The position numbers were made by a program, and so were the translations under genes. A stretch of 64,000 nt of DNA from Planctomycetaceae bacterium (GTDB lineage Bacteria > Planctomycetota > Planctomycetia > Planctomycetales > Planctomycetaceae): contig JANSXP010000007.1 in assembly GCA_024742875.1 (NCBI GenBank), positions 1-64,000 on the forward strand. Reading direction: 5' to 3'. A model generated the notes under the pieces. The model ran no database searches. It worked only from the letters and a program-made list of their open reading frames with translations, and was not told the DNA's origin. Shown here piece after piece: positions 17,852-27,801 of this stretch; the first letter of the stretch is position 1; every line of letters starts with the position of its first letter.

Positions 17852-18385
17852 ATGAGTTCCACCATCACCGTTTCCGAACTGATCGCACTGGCGGATGTGA
17901 GGCTGATCGATGTCCGCACACCGCTCGAGTATCGGCAGGTGCATGCGACCGGCGCGGTCAGTGTTCCTCTGGATACACTTTCGGCCGACGTCATCGCCGA
18001 TCAGATGCAGCGCGCTGGTGACCAGCCACTTTACGTCATCTGCAAGATGGGCGGGCGGGCCGCGAAGGCCATTGAGAAGTTTCAGCAGGCCGGATTCCAG
18101 AATCTTGTCAATGTGACGGGGGGAACGGACGCATGGGTCGAAGCGGGGTTGCCGGTGATCCGGGGGCGAAAGGCGGTGTCCCTGGAGCGTCAGGTGCGGA
18201 TCGCGGCCGGGGCCATGGTCTTCAGCGGTGCTGCGGCCGCCATGCTGACGAACAACGTTTATCTGGCCGGAATTCCCGCTTTTGTGGGGGCAGGGCTGAT
18301 GTTTGCCGGAATCACAGACACCTGTGCAATGGGCCTGCTGATCGCCCGGATGCCATGGAACCAGGTGCGTGCGCCCGGTTCTTAA
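17852..18385 (+). CDS. Rhodanese-like protein with DUF2892 membrane tail
   Basis: A 177-aa protein that would carry sulfane sulfur on a cysteine at the membrane. Rhodanese domain, residues about 5-110: LIDVRTPLEYRQVH, then the active-site loop VICKMGGRAAKA with the catalytic Cys at C-K-M-G-G-R. A DUF2892 segment follows (RQVRIAAGAMVFSGAAAA onward) with two membrane helices, ending at ITDTCAMGLLIARMPWN. The start at 17852 has AGGAGA 7 bp upstream. It lies 54 bp after the ArsR gene and is probably co-transcribed under the same operator. Roles in the family are sulfide or thiosulfate detoxification and persulfide transfer. Confidence 0.9.
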   Translation: MSSTITVSELIALADVRLIDVRTPLEYRQVHATGAVSVPLDTLSADVIADQMQRAGDQPLYVICKMGGRAAKAIEKFQQAGFQNLVNVTGGTDAWVEAGLPVIRGRKAVSLERQVRIAAGAMVFSGAAAAMLTNNVYLAGIPAFVGAGLMFAGITDTCAMGLLIARMPWNQVRAPGS

Positions 18386-18394
18386 CGACGTGGT

Positions 18395-18415
18395 CGCCCT
18401 TCGCCCTTCGCCCTT
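18395..18415. repeat. Three tandem copies of CGCCCTT
   Basis: A 7-bp unit repeated three times just after the rhodanese stop codon, in non-coding sequence. No function can be assigned. Confidence 0.7.
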
Positions 18416-18559
18416 CGGCCGTGTGACGTGCGGCCTAACGTGCCACGCCACTGCACTCCTCGCGCAGGTGCGTGACGGCCTGACGATACCATGGAGCTTC
18501 CGGTGTGGCCGCGGTACACTGGCGGGTCGGTTTTCCTGCCCTGTTCCGATCGAGGCGCC

Positions 18560-21001
18560 ATGCCGCGTGCATTGCTCACACTGACGGCCGTCTGGCTGTC
18601 GATTGCCGTATCATCCGTCTGCCCGGCAGACGACGGTGACATCATGGAAGTGTTTCTCAAGCGACACTGTCTGCGGTGCCACGGTCCGCAGACGGTGGAG
18701 CGCGATCTGCGGGTCGACACGCTGTCCCGCGATTTTTCCAGCGGAGCCGATGGTCACCTGTGGGCCGAGATTCTCGAACGCATCAACGCAGGAGAGATGC
18801 CCCCGGCAGACGAGCGGCAGCCCACAGAGGATGAAATCGCCGGCATTGTTGCGGCATTGAATGGCAAAATTCGTCAGGGCCGCGCTGCGCGGCTGGCCGC
18901 CCGACCAGCGGTAGCCCACTATCGGCTCAGCCGGCAGGAATATCAAAACACGGTCTATGATCTGCTCGGGGTGCGCTACGATGCGGATCGACCGGGCGAA
19001 CTCAATGCGGATCCATTGTGGCAGGGCTATGAGCGGATTGGTTCCCAGCTGTCTTTGTCTCCGTCTCACGTTCAGCGATACTACCAGGCGGCCGAAACGG
19101 TTGTGTCCCGCGCCTTTCCCGTTCAGCCAGTGGAGACACGAAGTATTCGTCGCTCGGCGGCCGAAATTCGTTACGGGGGTGGTCGGCAGCAGCAGCAGTA
19201 CCTCGAGCGATTTGACATCCAGCGGCCGCTGCGTGCACTGATCTTCCCGGGGCGGCTGCAGCCGGCGCTGCGGTCAAACTGGTTTGGTCAACTGGGGCCG
19301 CAGCACAGTGGACTGTATCGAGCCCGTATGCAGGTCAGCGGACTGCGTCCGGTATCGGGCCAAACGCCCCATTTGAGAATTGGCCCACGTCTGGCGGAGG
19401 CCTCCAACGAGGGGCTGGTGGAGGTTGACGTGCTGGCGACCGAAGACGAGCCACAGGTGGTCGAGTTTGACGTCTTTCTCGAGATGCCCGTGAACCTGGA
19501 TTTTAACGTGGTCGTCTCGGACATCATCTCGCGCGAAAAGGGGGGCCATCATCGCAACATTCTCGGTGGCCCGTCGTATATCTTCACGCATACCAGTGAG
19601 ACCCGACTGCTCAATCCGACCGGCCCGCAGCTGTTCGACGATCAGGGTCGCGGTCTGTTTTCCTGCGTCATTCTGGACTGGATTGAGTGGGAAGGCCCCC
19701 TGGAGACCGATGCTGAGCGTGCCACCCGCGACGCTCTGCTGCCGCCCGCAACAGCGACGGACGACGACGTGGCTGACCGGCTGCAGACACTGGCCCGCCG
19801 CGCGTGGCGACGTCCGGTGGGACGCGGAGAACTGCAGCCTTATCTGAACGCCTACTCTCAGGAACGCCGCCTGGGCGAAGACGTGCGGTCTGCGTGGCAG
19901 GTGGCCGTGCTGGGCCTGCTGACCTCGCGACACTTCACTTATCTGGTGGAAGGTGACACCGAGCCCCGAGATCGTCTGAACGATTACGAACTCGCTTCGC
20001 GGCTGTCCTACTTCCTGTGGAGTTCACTGCCCGACGAACGTCTGTTTCAGGCGGCCGCTCAGGGCCAGCTGACGGGCGGACAACTGACCGCCCATGTGAC
20101 GCGGATGCTGTCTGATCCCAAAGCGGACCGTTTTGTGACAGACTTTCCCCGACAGTGGCTGCAGCTGCATCGACTGGGCATGTTTCCGCCGGACGAAAAG
20201 CTGTATCCCGATTATGACGTCTGGCTGGAGACCAGTTTGCGTGAGGAAGTGGTCGCCTATTTCCGCCAGATGTTTGCCGGCAATCTGCCTGTGCGGCAGT
20301 TTCTGGCTTCGGACTGGACGATGGCCAACCCACGACTGTGCGAGTTCTACGGACTGCCGACTCCCGAGCGTTCCGGCTTTCAGCGAGTTGCCCTGCAGCC
20401 CAAACATCATCGCGGGGGACTGCTGACGATGGGCGCTGTGCTGGGTCTGACGTCCGACGGCACACGTCACCGCCCCGTGCATCGTGGTGTGTGGGTCAGT
20501 GAGGCAATTTTTGGTCGCACGCCCCCTCCTCCGCCGGCCAACGTGGATGCCATTGAACCCAACCCCGTTGATGAGCCCAAAGCCACCATTCGCCGGAAGC
20601 TGCAGGCTCATGCTCAGCAGGCCAGTTGCGCGGCCTGTCATCGCAGTATTGATCCACTGGGTCTGGCCTTTGATGAATACGATGCCGTCGGACAGTGGCG
20701 CACACATGAGCGGGTGGAAAACGGCATCGGCCGCGACCCGGCGGTCGACGCCAGCGGCCAGTTGTCGGATGGCCGTCGCTTTGCCAATGCGGAGCAGTTC
20801 AAACAGCGGCTGCTGGAAGATGAGGAGGAGTTTCTGCAGGCGCTGGTGGAGCATCTGTGTACGTATGGCCTGCGACGAGTGCTGACTGTGGATGATCGTG
20901 AGGACGTCCGCCTTATTGTCGACCGCGCTCGCGAAAGCGGTGGTGGTCTGCGGGATGTGGTCCTGGCTGTGGCCACATCGGAGTTATTTCAAAAACGCTG
21001 A
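18560..21001 (+). CDS. DUF1592/DUF1588-type secreted cytochrome c protein
   Basis: 813 aa from the ATG at 18560 (GAGG site 4-5 bp upstream). A signal peptide covers residues 1-23. A heme-binding site CLRCH follows near residue 38, then [15 protein letters not shown] typical of the PSD-type cytochrome region. Next come the DUF1587, DUF1595, DUF1592 (e.g. [16 protein letters not shown]), DUF1588 ([19 protein letters not shown]) and DUF1585 segments in the usual order. A second CAACH sits in [21 protein letters not shown]. Such proteins are abundant in Planctomycetes, paired with a DUF1552 protein; a link to polysaccharide breakdown is often suggested but unproven. The DUF1552 gene follows 54 bp later. 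Confidence 0.93.
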   Translation: MPRALLTLTAVWLSIAVSSVCPADDGDIMEVFLKRHCLRCHGPQTVERDLRVDTLSRDFSSGADGHLWAEILERINAGEMPPADERQPTEDEIAGIVAALNGKIRQGRAARLAARPAVAHYRLSRQEYQNTVYDLLGVRYDADRPGELNADPLWQGYERIGSQLSLSPSHVQRYYQAAETVVSRAFPVQPVETRSIRRSAAEIRYGGGRQQQQYLERFDIQRPLRALIFPGRLQPALRSNWFGQLGPQHSGLYRARMQVSGLRPVSGQTPHLRIGPRLAEASNEGLVEVDVLATEDEPQVVEFDVFLEMPVNLDFNVVVSDIISREKGGHHRNILGGPSYIFTHTSETRLLNPTGPQLFDDQGRGLFSCVILDWIEWEGPLETDAERATRDALLPPATATDDDVADRLQTLARRAWRRPVGRGELQPYLNAYSQERRLGEDVRSAWQVAVLGLLTSRHFTYLVEGDTEPRDRLNDYELASRLSYFLWSSLPDERLFQAAAQGQLTGGQLTAHVTRMLSDPKADRFVTDFPRQWLQLHRLGMFPPDEKLYPDYDVWLETSLREEVVAYFRQMFAGNLPVRQFLASDWTMANPRLCEFYGLPTPERSGFQRVALQPKHHRGGLLTMGAVLGLTSDGTRHRPVHRGVWVSEAIFGRTPPPPPANVDAIEPNPVDEPKATIRRKLQAHAQQASCAACHRSIDPLGLAFDEYDAVGQWRTHERVENGIGRDPAVDASGQLSDGRRFANAEQFKQRLLEDEEEFLQALVEHLCTYGLRRVLTVDDREDVRLIVDRARESGGGLRDVVLAVATSELFQKR

Positions 21002-21055
21002 ACGGGCCGGATGGTGGCCGACCAACGCCGCGACGGCGGCACAGAAAGAGTGACC

Positions 21056-22393
21056 ATGAAAACCGCATGGCGAATTGATCGACGACATCTGCTGCGGGGG
21101 CTGGGGACCTGTATGGGGCTGCCGCTGCTCAACTGCATGGCGGAAGACGGACAGGCGACCCCGCCACGCCGCGCCGCGTTTGTGTACCTGCCCAATGGCG
21201 TGAACACGCTCGATTATCAGATCACCACCTCGGGGGCAGAGTTTGAGTTTTCCCGCACGCTGCGGCCTCTGCATAACCTGCGTTCGGTGGTGACGCCTTT
21301 GAGCGGGCTGCACCATCCCGGTGGACTGGGCCATCATCACAACTGCCAGAAGATCTGGCTGACGGGCGGGCAACTGGGGCCATCGGCCCGCAACACGATT
21401 TCCGTCGATCAGCAGATGGCGACCGTCACCTCGCCTCACACTCGATTTCATTCGCTGGAGATCGCCAACAAGGGCGAATCGCTGGCCTGGACGGCTGACG
21501 GCATTCGCCTGCCGGGCATGAGTCGCTGTCGCCAGATTTTCACCTGGCTGTTTGAAGAGCCCAAAAACGGAACGGACGCCCAGCGGCGCGCGCTGCGGCG
21601 CAAGGGCAGCGTGCTGGACGCCAACCTGGAAGAAGTGCGATCGCTGCAGCGCCGTATGGGCACCGCTGACAAAGGTCGCATGGAGCAGTACCTCAGCTCG
21701 GTGCGCGAGACAGAATTGCGGACACGCCGTGCTGATGCCTGGCTGGACGTACCCCGCCCCGCCATTGCCTCGGCCGATCGGCGACGCGCTGACCGCGACG
21801 TGCCGCAGACGCAGGCGGGAGACTATTTTCGCACCATTTATGATTTGATCGTGCTCGCTTTTCAGACGGACGCGACCCGTGTGGCGACCTTCAGCAGCGG
21901 CATGGAAGGTCAGGGTCTCGCGATCCCCGAACTGGGCATCTCTCAGTCGCGACACGAACTGAGTCATCACAACGGCGATGTGGGGCACATGGAAAAGCTG
22001 ACCCAGAGCGACACGTTCAGTGTGCAGCAGTTCGCCTACTACCTCAAACGGCTGGCCGACACGCCCGATCTGGACGGGCGGCCCCTGCTGGATTCGACCA
22101 TGTCACTGTTTGGCAGCGGAATGGCCTATGGACACAGTCATGGCAATGCCAACCTGCCGCTGGTTCTGGCCGGTGGCAAAGCGTGCGGCCTGCGGCACGG
22201 CCAGCATCGCGACTTCAACGAAGGACATTTTGACGGCTATCAACTGAAGGATCCGGGACAGCATTATCGATTGTGCAGTCGACCGGCCAACGAACGGGCG
22301 CATATGAGCAACCTGCTGCTGACGATGGCTCAGAAGATGGGCGTGGAATCTGCTTCCTTTGCTGACAGCAACAGCGAACTGGAGCTGGGATGA
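21056..22393 (+). CDS. DUF1552 protein with Tat-like signal
   Basis: 445 aa from the ATG at 21056. The N-terminus has a twin-arginine pattern, [11 protein letters not shown], followed by a modest hydrophobic stretch, suggesting folded export. The body has DUF1552 landmarks: [43 protein letters not shown] and later [24 protein letters not shown]. His-rich positions suggest a metal site of alkaline-phosphatase-like type, as in the related DUF1501 family. It is the second gene of a three-gene operon and overlaps the next start by 4 bp. Confidence 0.92.
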   Translation: MKTAWRIDRRHLLRGLGTCMGLPLLNCMAEDGQATPPRRAAFVYLPNGVNTLDYQITTSGAEFEFSRTLRPLHNLRSVVTPLSGLHHPGGLGHHHNCQKIWLTGGQLGPSARNTISVDQQMATVTSPHTRFHSLEIANKGESLAWTADGIRLPGMSRCRQIFTWLFEEPKNGTDAQRRALRRKGSVLDANLEEVRSLQRRMGTADKGRMEQYLSSVRETELRTRRADAWLDVPRPAIASADRRRADRDVPQTQAGDYFRTIYDLIVLAFQTDATRVATFSSGMEGQGLAIPELGISQSRHELSHHNGDVGHMEKLTQSDTFSVQQFAYYLKRLADTPDLDGRPLLDSTMSLFGSGMAYGHSHGNANLPLVLAGGKACGLRHGQHRDFNEGHFDGYQLKDPGQHYRLCSRPANERAHMSNLLLTMAQKMGVESASFADSNSELELG

Positions 22394-23586
22394 GAGAGTT
22401 GCTGACAATCCTGTTGACGGCCACGATCGCCCCGCTGTCGTTTGCCGAGGAACCGTATCGGCCGAGCGTCGGACATTTTCCGGCCCCCGAACACGCCAAA
22501 GTGTTTCGCGGCGAACTGGTGTTCGTTGATCATGTCAATCGGCGCGGCAGTTTGCGGCTGCACATCGACGATTATTTTCGTGAAGGCAAACTGCATCATT
22601 TTGCCATGCTGCCCTGCGGCGAAATTTACTATCGGGGTGCGCCAGCAAGCCTCGCCGATATTCCGCTGGGTACCGTGCTGTACGGTCGCTTCTATCTGCC
22701 GCCCGATCCGAAGACCTCGGCTGTGCCAGCGGTCAGTGGCAAAGATCCCTCCGCGCCGGCAGAAAACCACTGTGTGCTGCTGCAGGATGATGTCAGCCTG
22801 TCGCACCGTCAGCGGTTGCCGTGGAATCTCACTCAGGTCATCGTGAAAGATGGTCAGGCAGAACTGGTCGCCCAAATCGACCGTGGTCAGGGCGGAGTCA
22901 CAAACGAAGCGGGGCTGGACGGCCGGCACACGTTCACGGTCGATCGATCCACTCGAGTGTGGCGGGGCCGAGAACTCCTGGGAATCGACGATCTGATGGC
23001 AGAAGACGTCTGGCCGGCGGGTGGCGAGAAAACGCTGCAGCAACAGGCCTGGCTGTCTTTAACGTGGCATCCGCGCTATCTGTACCAGCAGTTTCACGTG
23101 TCGGATATCTGGCTGGATGAGCGATCCCTCAAAGTGGCGGCCGAACGACAGCGGCAGCGGCATATCCGCCACATCCGCACGCGCTGGATGCCGGCCGCTG
23201 TGGACAGCGTGGACTACGGAAAATTTGGCGCGGCCGTTGTGACGGTAACGCTGTTTGGGGGAAAAGAGGAATCACTGTACGCCGACTTCCAGCCGGGTGG
23301 CCGCGGAAAAATGGCGGCTGCAGAAAACACGCTCCGCACCTGGTGGCCCGATCACGACGGCATGGATGGCACCATCCTGACGGTGGAGCGCCGCCGAAAG
23401 CGAGTGCCCACAGGCAGCAGTGGCATTCGACTGCGGTTTCAGGTGCCGCTGGTGCTGGAGGGCTTTCGACCCGGCCGCATTGTGCGACTGCGCCCGGCCG
23501 GGTGGCCCAATGTGAAGCCCCCGTTTGAAGAACGAGTCCGCGGGCTCGACGAACGGTGGCCATCACCGGACATCTTTCGCCGCTGA
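22390..23586 (+). CDS. Unknown secreted protein coupled to the DUF1592/DUF1552 pair
   Basis: 398 aa with a signal peptide (residues 1-19, ending PLSFAE). No family recognised. The body is beta-rich: residues about 35-110 contain [20 protein letters not shown] and [16 protein letters not shown], which could be an OB-like fold. The last part returns to [19 protein letters not shown]. Basic and aromatic residues are frequent. The start codon overlaps the DUF1552 stop (ATGA), so the three products are made together. A role next to the cytochrome/DUF1552 pair is the only functional hint. Confidence 0.75.
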   Translation: MRELLTILLTATIAPLSFAEEPYRPSVGHFPAPEHAKVFRGELVFVDHVNRRGSLRLHIDDYFREGKLHHFAMLPCGEIYYRGAPASLADIPLGTVLYGRFYLPPDPKTSAVPAVSGKDPSAPAENHCVLLQDDVSLSHRQRLPWNLTQVIVKDGQAELVAQIDRGQGGVTNEAGLDGRHTFTVDRSTRVWRGRELLGIDDLMAEDVWPAGGEKTLQQQAWLSLTWHPRYLYQQFHVSDIWLDERSLKVAAERQRQRHIRHIRTRWMPAAVDSVDYGKFGAAVVTVTLFGGKEESLYADFQPGGRGKMAAAENTLRTWWPDHDGMDGTILTVERRRKRVPTGSSGIRLRFQVPLVLEGFRPGRIVRLRPAGWPNVKPPFEERVRGLDERWPSPDIFRR

Positions 23587-23627
23587 CGCGAACGGTTGAA
23601 CGCTGCCGTATCGCTTCTGGCCGGGCC

Positions 23628-24638
23628 TCAAAACTCGCCCAGCACTTCCCCTCCGGCGCGGGTGCCCAGCGCCCGCCAGACGCCCAGATCGATGTTTTCG
23701 GAAATGGACCGCGCCGAGCCGTCCATCAGTGTCACCTGGACGATCCCCGTGTGATAGCTGCGGGAAGTGATGATGGCGTAACTGGGTGGTCCGTTCACGC
23801 CATCTTTGCCTTCCTGCCAGGAGTTGTAATCGCAGTCCCAGGTCGTGGTGCCATCGGTGCACTGCACCACGGCGTTGGGTGGCATTGTGGTGGTGATGCC
23901 CTGATGGTGCACTCGCCCGTCCGGCCATTCGGTGTGGCCGGTGCCTTTGAACTGCACACCGGAAGCCACGGCCGCTTCGGCATCGGCAATTGTCTGGGGG
24001 ATGTCTGTGGTAGGCGGTCCGGCATTGCGGCGGTACTTTGTCCAGGCTTTGACTTCACCCACCATCAGCGTGTTGCTGGTGCCATCCGTGACGGCCGCCA
24101 GCGTATGGCGGGAGTTGGGAAAGAACGATCCGTCGCCCCCCTGGTTGGTGGTGGGGTCATAGATGAACCACGTGCCGAAGTTGAAACCATAAGTGGTGGG
24201 GAACAGTGTAGGCCGTCCGTTGCCGGGATCGCGGGAGACATCACTGCCGGGATCGCTGGGGCAGGAATAACCGGGGATCTTCAGGCCATCGATCACTGGC
24301 TGAAAATCCCAGGCAATGGTCAGATCGACGGCGGAGTACAGGTTGCCCTGCTCCAGATAAGGCAGCAGTCGGCCATGTATTCCCCAGGAACCATTGTTGC
24401 CGGTGGAGGTGGCGGTCAGATCGACGCAGGCGCTGGGTGGCAGTTTGGAGTACACGTCCACGTAGTTGTGCATGGCCAGGCCCAGTTGCTTGAGATTGTT
24501 TTTGCACTGCGTTCTTCGCGCGGCTTCGCGGGCCTGCTGCACGGCCGGCAGCAACAGGGCAATGAGAATCGCGATGATGGCAATCACAACCAGAAGTTCG
24601 ATCAGTGTGAAGGCACGCTGGCGTTTGGTTCTGTTCAT
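23628..24638 (-). CDS. DUF1559 protein with prepilin-type N-terminus
   Basis: 336 aa. The N-terminus carries the type IV prepilin/pseudopilin cleavage and methylation motif, [20 protein letters not shown], followed by [17 protein letters not shown], the standard opening of planctomycete DUF1559 proteins. The globular part has the family's [12 protein letters not shown] and ends with the H-X9-DG region ([15 protein letters not shown]). These proteins occur in tens to hundreds of copies per planctomycete genome and are probably envelope or pseudopilus components; function unproven. It converges with the upstream operon. Confidence 0.95.
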   Translation of the reverse strand: MNRTKRQRAFTLIELLVVIAIIAILIALLLPAVQQAREAARRTQCKNNLKQLGLAMHNYVDVYSKLPPSACVDLTATSTGNNGSWGIHGRLLPYLEQGNLYSAVDLTIAWDFQPVIDGLKIPGYSCPSDPGSDVSRDPGNGRPTLFPTTYGFNFGTWFIYDPTTNQGGDGSFFPNSRHTLAAVTDGTSNTLMVGEVKAWTKYRRNAGPPTTDIPQTIADAEAAVASGVQFKGTGHTEWPDGRVHHQGITTTMPPNAVVQCTDGTTTWDCDYNSWQEGKDGVNGPPSYAIITSRSYHTGIVQVTLMDGSARSISENIDLGVWRALGTRAGGEVLGEF

Positions 24639-24968
24639 CTTTGAGTATCTGCAGCAAGATCGGGCTGATGGCGAGTGGGCGTTTGCCGGGAGGACGGGGC
24701 GATCTGATCATCTGACCGGCGAATCGCGGCCACCACAACGAGCGAAGAGACTGCAGACAGCAAACGGCGCGCCATCAGACGCTGTTCGCATTCTGCCGCT
24801 CACTGCGAATGCGGGGTGTCGAGACTGTGTGAAATGGAATCCTGATCCGGCGGAAAGTCCGACACTGTGGCGGAAAATCCGGCAGTCACTGTCCCGCGTC
24901 CTCCGGGAAATTGGGGCGATTGACCGAAAGGCTCGGACGTCGCCCGCCTTCCCCGTTACTCTATCATC
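24639..24968. other. Intergenic region upstream of the signalling island
   Basis: 330 bases between divergent genes. Two direct 13-bp repeats, GGCGGAAAGTCCG (24849-24861) and GGCGGAAAATCCG (24869-24881), have a 20-bp period, two helical turns. An inverted repeat CGCATTC/GAATGCG lies at 24787-24813. Both are about 90-180 bp before the histidine kinase start and could be regulator sites. No gene found. Confidence 0.5.
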
Positions 24969-26342
24969 ATGCAATGGCCGATCCGCAATCAGATCTTTGT
25001 CCCCTTTGCGATCCTGCTGATTCTCTCGGTGTCGCTGGTGGCGGTCGTGGCCGTATGGACGTCGGCGGAACAGTCCGGGGAGCAGAAGCTGGATCACATG
25101 CAGGCGGTTGCCGATGCGCTTGGTGAGGCACAGTTTCCGCTCACGGTCGATATTGCCGAACGCATCAGTGCGATGGTGGATGGCGAAGTGATTGTGTCGG
25201 ATCCTGCCGGTCAGATTACGGCCACCACGCTGCCACTGACCAGCCTGCCTGATCGGCTGCGTGGGCTGGCCGGCTCACTGGAGAAAGCGACGGCCGAAGT
25301 TCGTCTGATGGACAAAAACTGGATCGTGACCGTCATTCCCCGACGACGTGTGCCGCGGCCCGGCCCTTTGTTTGTGCTCATGCCCCAACAGGACCTCACG
25401 GCGCTCAGTCGTGCGGCCATCATGCCCGTGATTTGGGTGGCCGTTCCTACCCTGCTGCTCGCTCTGTTGCTGGCGCTGCTGATTGCCGGTGGTCTGGCGG
25501 GACGCGTTGAGCGTCTGCGTCAGCTGTTTGGTCGCCTGTCTCTTGGGGAGTACCAGCGAGTTGATGTGAGTGGCCGCGATGACGAGCTGCGGGACCTGCT
25601 GTGTTCCGCCAATGATCTTTCGCGGCAGCTGAATGTGCTGCAGCAGCAGGTTCGCAAGTCGGACCGGCTGCAGCTGCTCGGGCAGTTGTCGGGCGGGCTG
25701 GCTCATCAGCTGCGTAATTCCATTGCCGGAGCACGGATGGCCGTGCAGCTGCACACGCAGTCTCGTCCGCAGGACGATTCCGACATGCTGAAAACCGCGC
25801 TGGCGCAATTGCGACTGACTGAGGAACAGGTGGAGGCCGTGCTGTCACTGCGCGAAGGCGGCGGGCGTTCGGCTGAGCCGGTTGTGATCGGGCTGAGTGA
25901 AATGCTGGAAGGGGTGCGTGATCTGCTGCGACCACAGAGTGTTCACTGGAACACGGGCATTCAGATGGTCCTGCCGGAAACGGCCGTTTATGCCCGGCTC
26001 ATTTCCCCTTCGTCTTTGCGGGGCGCCCTGCTGAACATCGTTCTGAATGCGATGGAGGCGGCGGGTGTGGACGGCTGTGTGCGGCTGCGGCTGACGGTGG
26101 TCGGTGATGATGTGCAGATAGACGTCACGGACAACGGCCCCGGGTTTTCGTTTGCCACCGATGATCTGACGGACGTCTTTCGCACGACGAAACCGGAAGG
26201 GATCGGGCTGGGATTGACGATTGCGCGTCATGCCGTCTCTCAGGAACACGGCACGTTTCAGATTGTCCGAGATGAAGGCTGGACGACGGTCCGGATTCGG
26301 CTGGTGAATGTGGTGGTGGCGGCTGCGGAGATGAAGGCATGA
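24969..26342 (+). CDS. Membrane sensor histidine kinase (NtrB/AtoS-like)
   Basis: 457 aa. Membrane helices at about 8-30 and 151-173 flank a ~120-residue periplasmic sensor. A HAMP-like region (about 174-225) and coiled coil follow, then the dimerisation domain with LSGGLAHQLRNSIAGAR (phospho-acceptor H246). The ATPase domain shows an N-box LLNIVLNAMEAAG, G1 DVTDNGPGFS and G2 GIGLGLTIARHAV. Its stop overlaps the start of the sigma-54 response regulator (ATGA), so they form a cognate pair. The sensed signal is not evident. Confidence 0.93.
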   Translation: MQWPIRNQIFVPFAILLILSVSLVAVVAVWTSAEQSGEQKLDHMQAVADALGEAQFPLTVDIAERISAMVDGEVIVSDPAGQITATTLPLTSLPDRLRGLAGSLEKATAEVRLMDKNWIVTVIPRRRVPRPGPLFVLMPQQDLTALSRAAIMPVIWVAVPTLLLALLLALLIAGGLAGRVERLRQLFGRLSLGEYQRVDVSGRDDELRDLLCSANDLSRQLNVLQQQVRKSDRLQLLGQLSGGLAHQLRNSIAGARMAVQLHTQSRPQDDSDMLKTALAQLRLTEEQVEAVLSLREGGGRSAEPVVIGLSEMLEGVRDLLRPQSVHWNTGIQMVLPETAVYARLISPSSLRGALLNIVLNAMEAAGVDGCVRLRLTVVGDDVQIDVTDNGPGFSFATDDLTDVFRTTKPEGIGLGLTIARHAVSQEHGTFQIVRDEGWTTVRIRLVNVVVAAAEMKA

Positions 26343-27718
26343 CCAGCGCTTTGGTGATTGATGACGAAGCGGCCATCTGCCGCTGTTTTGAAACGCTGCT
26401 GTCGCAGATGGATTGTGATGTGCGGGTGGCCGCCTCCGCGGAAGATGGTCTGCAGTACGCAGCCGCCCATGACGTCGATCTGGTGGTGCTCGATATTCGT
26501 CTGCCGGGTATGGATGGGTTGTCTGCGCTGCCTCGGTTTCGGGAGCACACGACGGCCCCGATTGTGGTGATGACGGCGCACGGCGACCTGTCCACGGCAG
26601 TGTCCGCCGTGCAGCAGGGCGCGTTTGAGTATCTGCCCAAGCCGTTTGATCTGGATCACGTGAAATCAGTCGTGACGCGGGCCCTGGCTGAACGCCCGAT
26701 GGACCAGTCGCTGCCGTCCGGCGTCGAGACGGCGGAGATGGTGGGGCAGTCACCCGCCATGCAGCAGTTGTTTCGGCAGATCGCGCTAGCCGCGCAACAC
26801 GATGCCCCCGTACTGATCACCGGGGAAAGTGGCACCGGCAAGGAACTGGTGGCTCACGCCATACATCGTCACAGTCGGCGATCCGGGCAGGCCATTGTTC
26901 CCGTGCATCTGGCGTCCGTCAGCGAAGGGCTGATGGAGCGGGAGCTGTTTGGTCATGTGACGGGTGCGTTTACTGGCGCTGATCAGGCCCAGGACGGCCT
27001 GATGACTCGCGCTGATGGCGGCAGTCTGTTTCTGGATGAAATTGGTGAGGCATCGCCGGCCGTGCAGGTCAAGCTGCTGCGGACGATTGAAACGGGACAG
27101 TTTTATCCGGTCGGTTCGGCGAATGCGCGGCGGTCTGATTTCCGACTGCTGGCTGCCACGAATCGCTCTGTGGAATATTTGAAGTCAGCCGACGTATTTC
27201 GCTCGGATTTCTTTTACCGCCTGTCGACCATCCACATTCATGTGCCCCCGCTGCGAGAGCGCCCGGAAGACATTCCCCTGCTGGCTGATCATTTTCTGGG
27301 AGGCGGTCGTACGCTCAGTGAGGCGGCCATAATGGCACTGCAGGGCCGCTGCCTGGCAGGCAACGTGCGCGAACTTCGCAACCTGGTTCTCAGTGCCGCC
27401 GCCCAGTCGCCGGCCACTGTGATCGCGGCTGATCAGCTGCCGTCGGAAGAGGGGCCGGTGGAGACGACAGATCGGCCTGCCGATCTGCGAACAGCAACCC
27501 GACAGTGGGCCCGTCAGGCGCTGGCAGCCGAAACTCCCAGTCTGCTGTCGGCCGCCATGGACATCGTTCAGGCCGAGGTGATTGCCGAAGCTCTTGAGCA
27601 CACGGGGAACAATCGCACGGCGGCGGCCGCAAAGCTGGGAATTCATCGGGAAACCCTGCGGGAACGCATGCGAGAGCAGGCCCGGCACAGCGAGTCTGAG
27701 ATTCCGGAGGGCGGTTGA
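26339..27718 (+). CDS. Sigma-54-dependent response regulator (NtrC type)
   Basis: 459 aa. Receiver domain with D52 in VVLDIRLPGMDG and K in LPKPFD. A central AAA+ domain follows with Walker [11 protein letters not shown], the sigma-54 contact loop GAFTGA (HVTGAFTGADQ), Walker B SLFLDEIGEA and the arginine-finger region. The C-terminal Fis-type helix-turn-helix is NNRTAAAAKLGIHRETLRERM. It activates RpoN promoters when phosphorylated, presumably by the kinase encoded just upstream (4-bp overlap). The next gene is a second, unrelated histidine kinase whose start overlaps this stop, so one transcript could encode two signalling pairs. Confidence 0.95.
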   Translation: MTSALVIDDEAAICRCFETLLSQMDCDVRVAASAEDGLQYAAAHDVDLVVLDIRLPGMDGLSALPRFREHTTAPIVVMTAHGDLSTAVSAVQQGAFEYLPKPFDLDHVKSVVTRALAERPMDQSLPSGVETAEMVGQSPAMQQLFRQIALAAQHDAPVLITGESGTGKELVAHAIHRHSRRSGQAIVPVHLASVSEGLMERELFGHVTGAFTGADQAQDGLMTRADGGSLFLDEIGEASPAVQVKLLRTIETGQFYPVGSANARRSDFRLLAATNRSVEYLKSADVFRSDFFYRLSTIHIHVPPLRERPEDIPLLADHFLGGGRTLSEAAIMALQGRCLAGNVRELRNLVLSAAAQSPATVIAADQLPSEEGPVETTDRPADLRTATRQWARQALAAETPSLLSAAMDIVQAEVIAEALEHTGNNRTAAAAKLGIHRETLRERMREQARHSESEIPEGG

Positions 27719-27801
27719 TGGCTGCTGCCCCGCACTTACGAATTCGCGTAAGGCGGCAGGTCTCGCGTTTTCTGCTGCAGTGTGGCTGGTATGGTGGGGC
27801 C

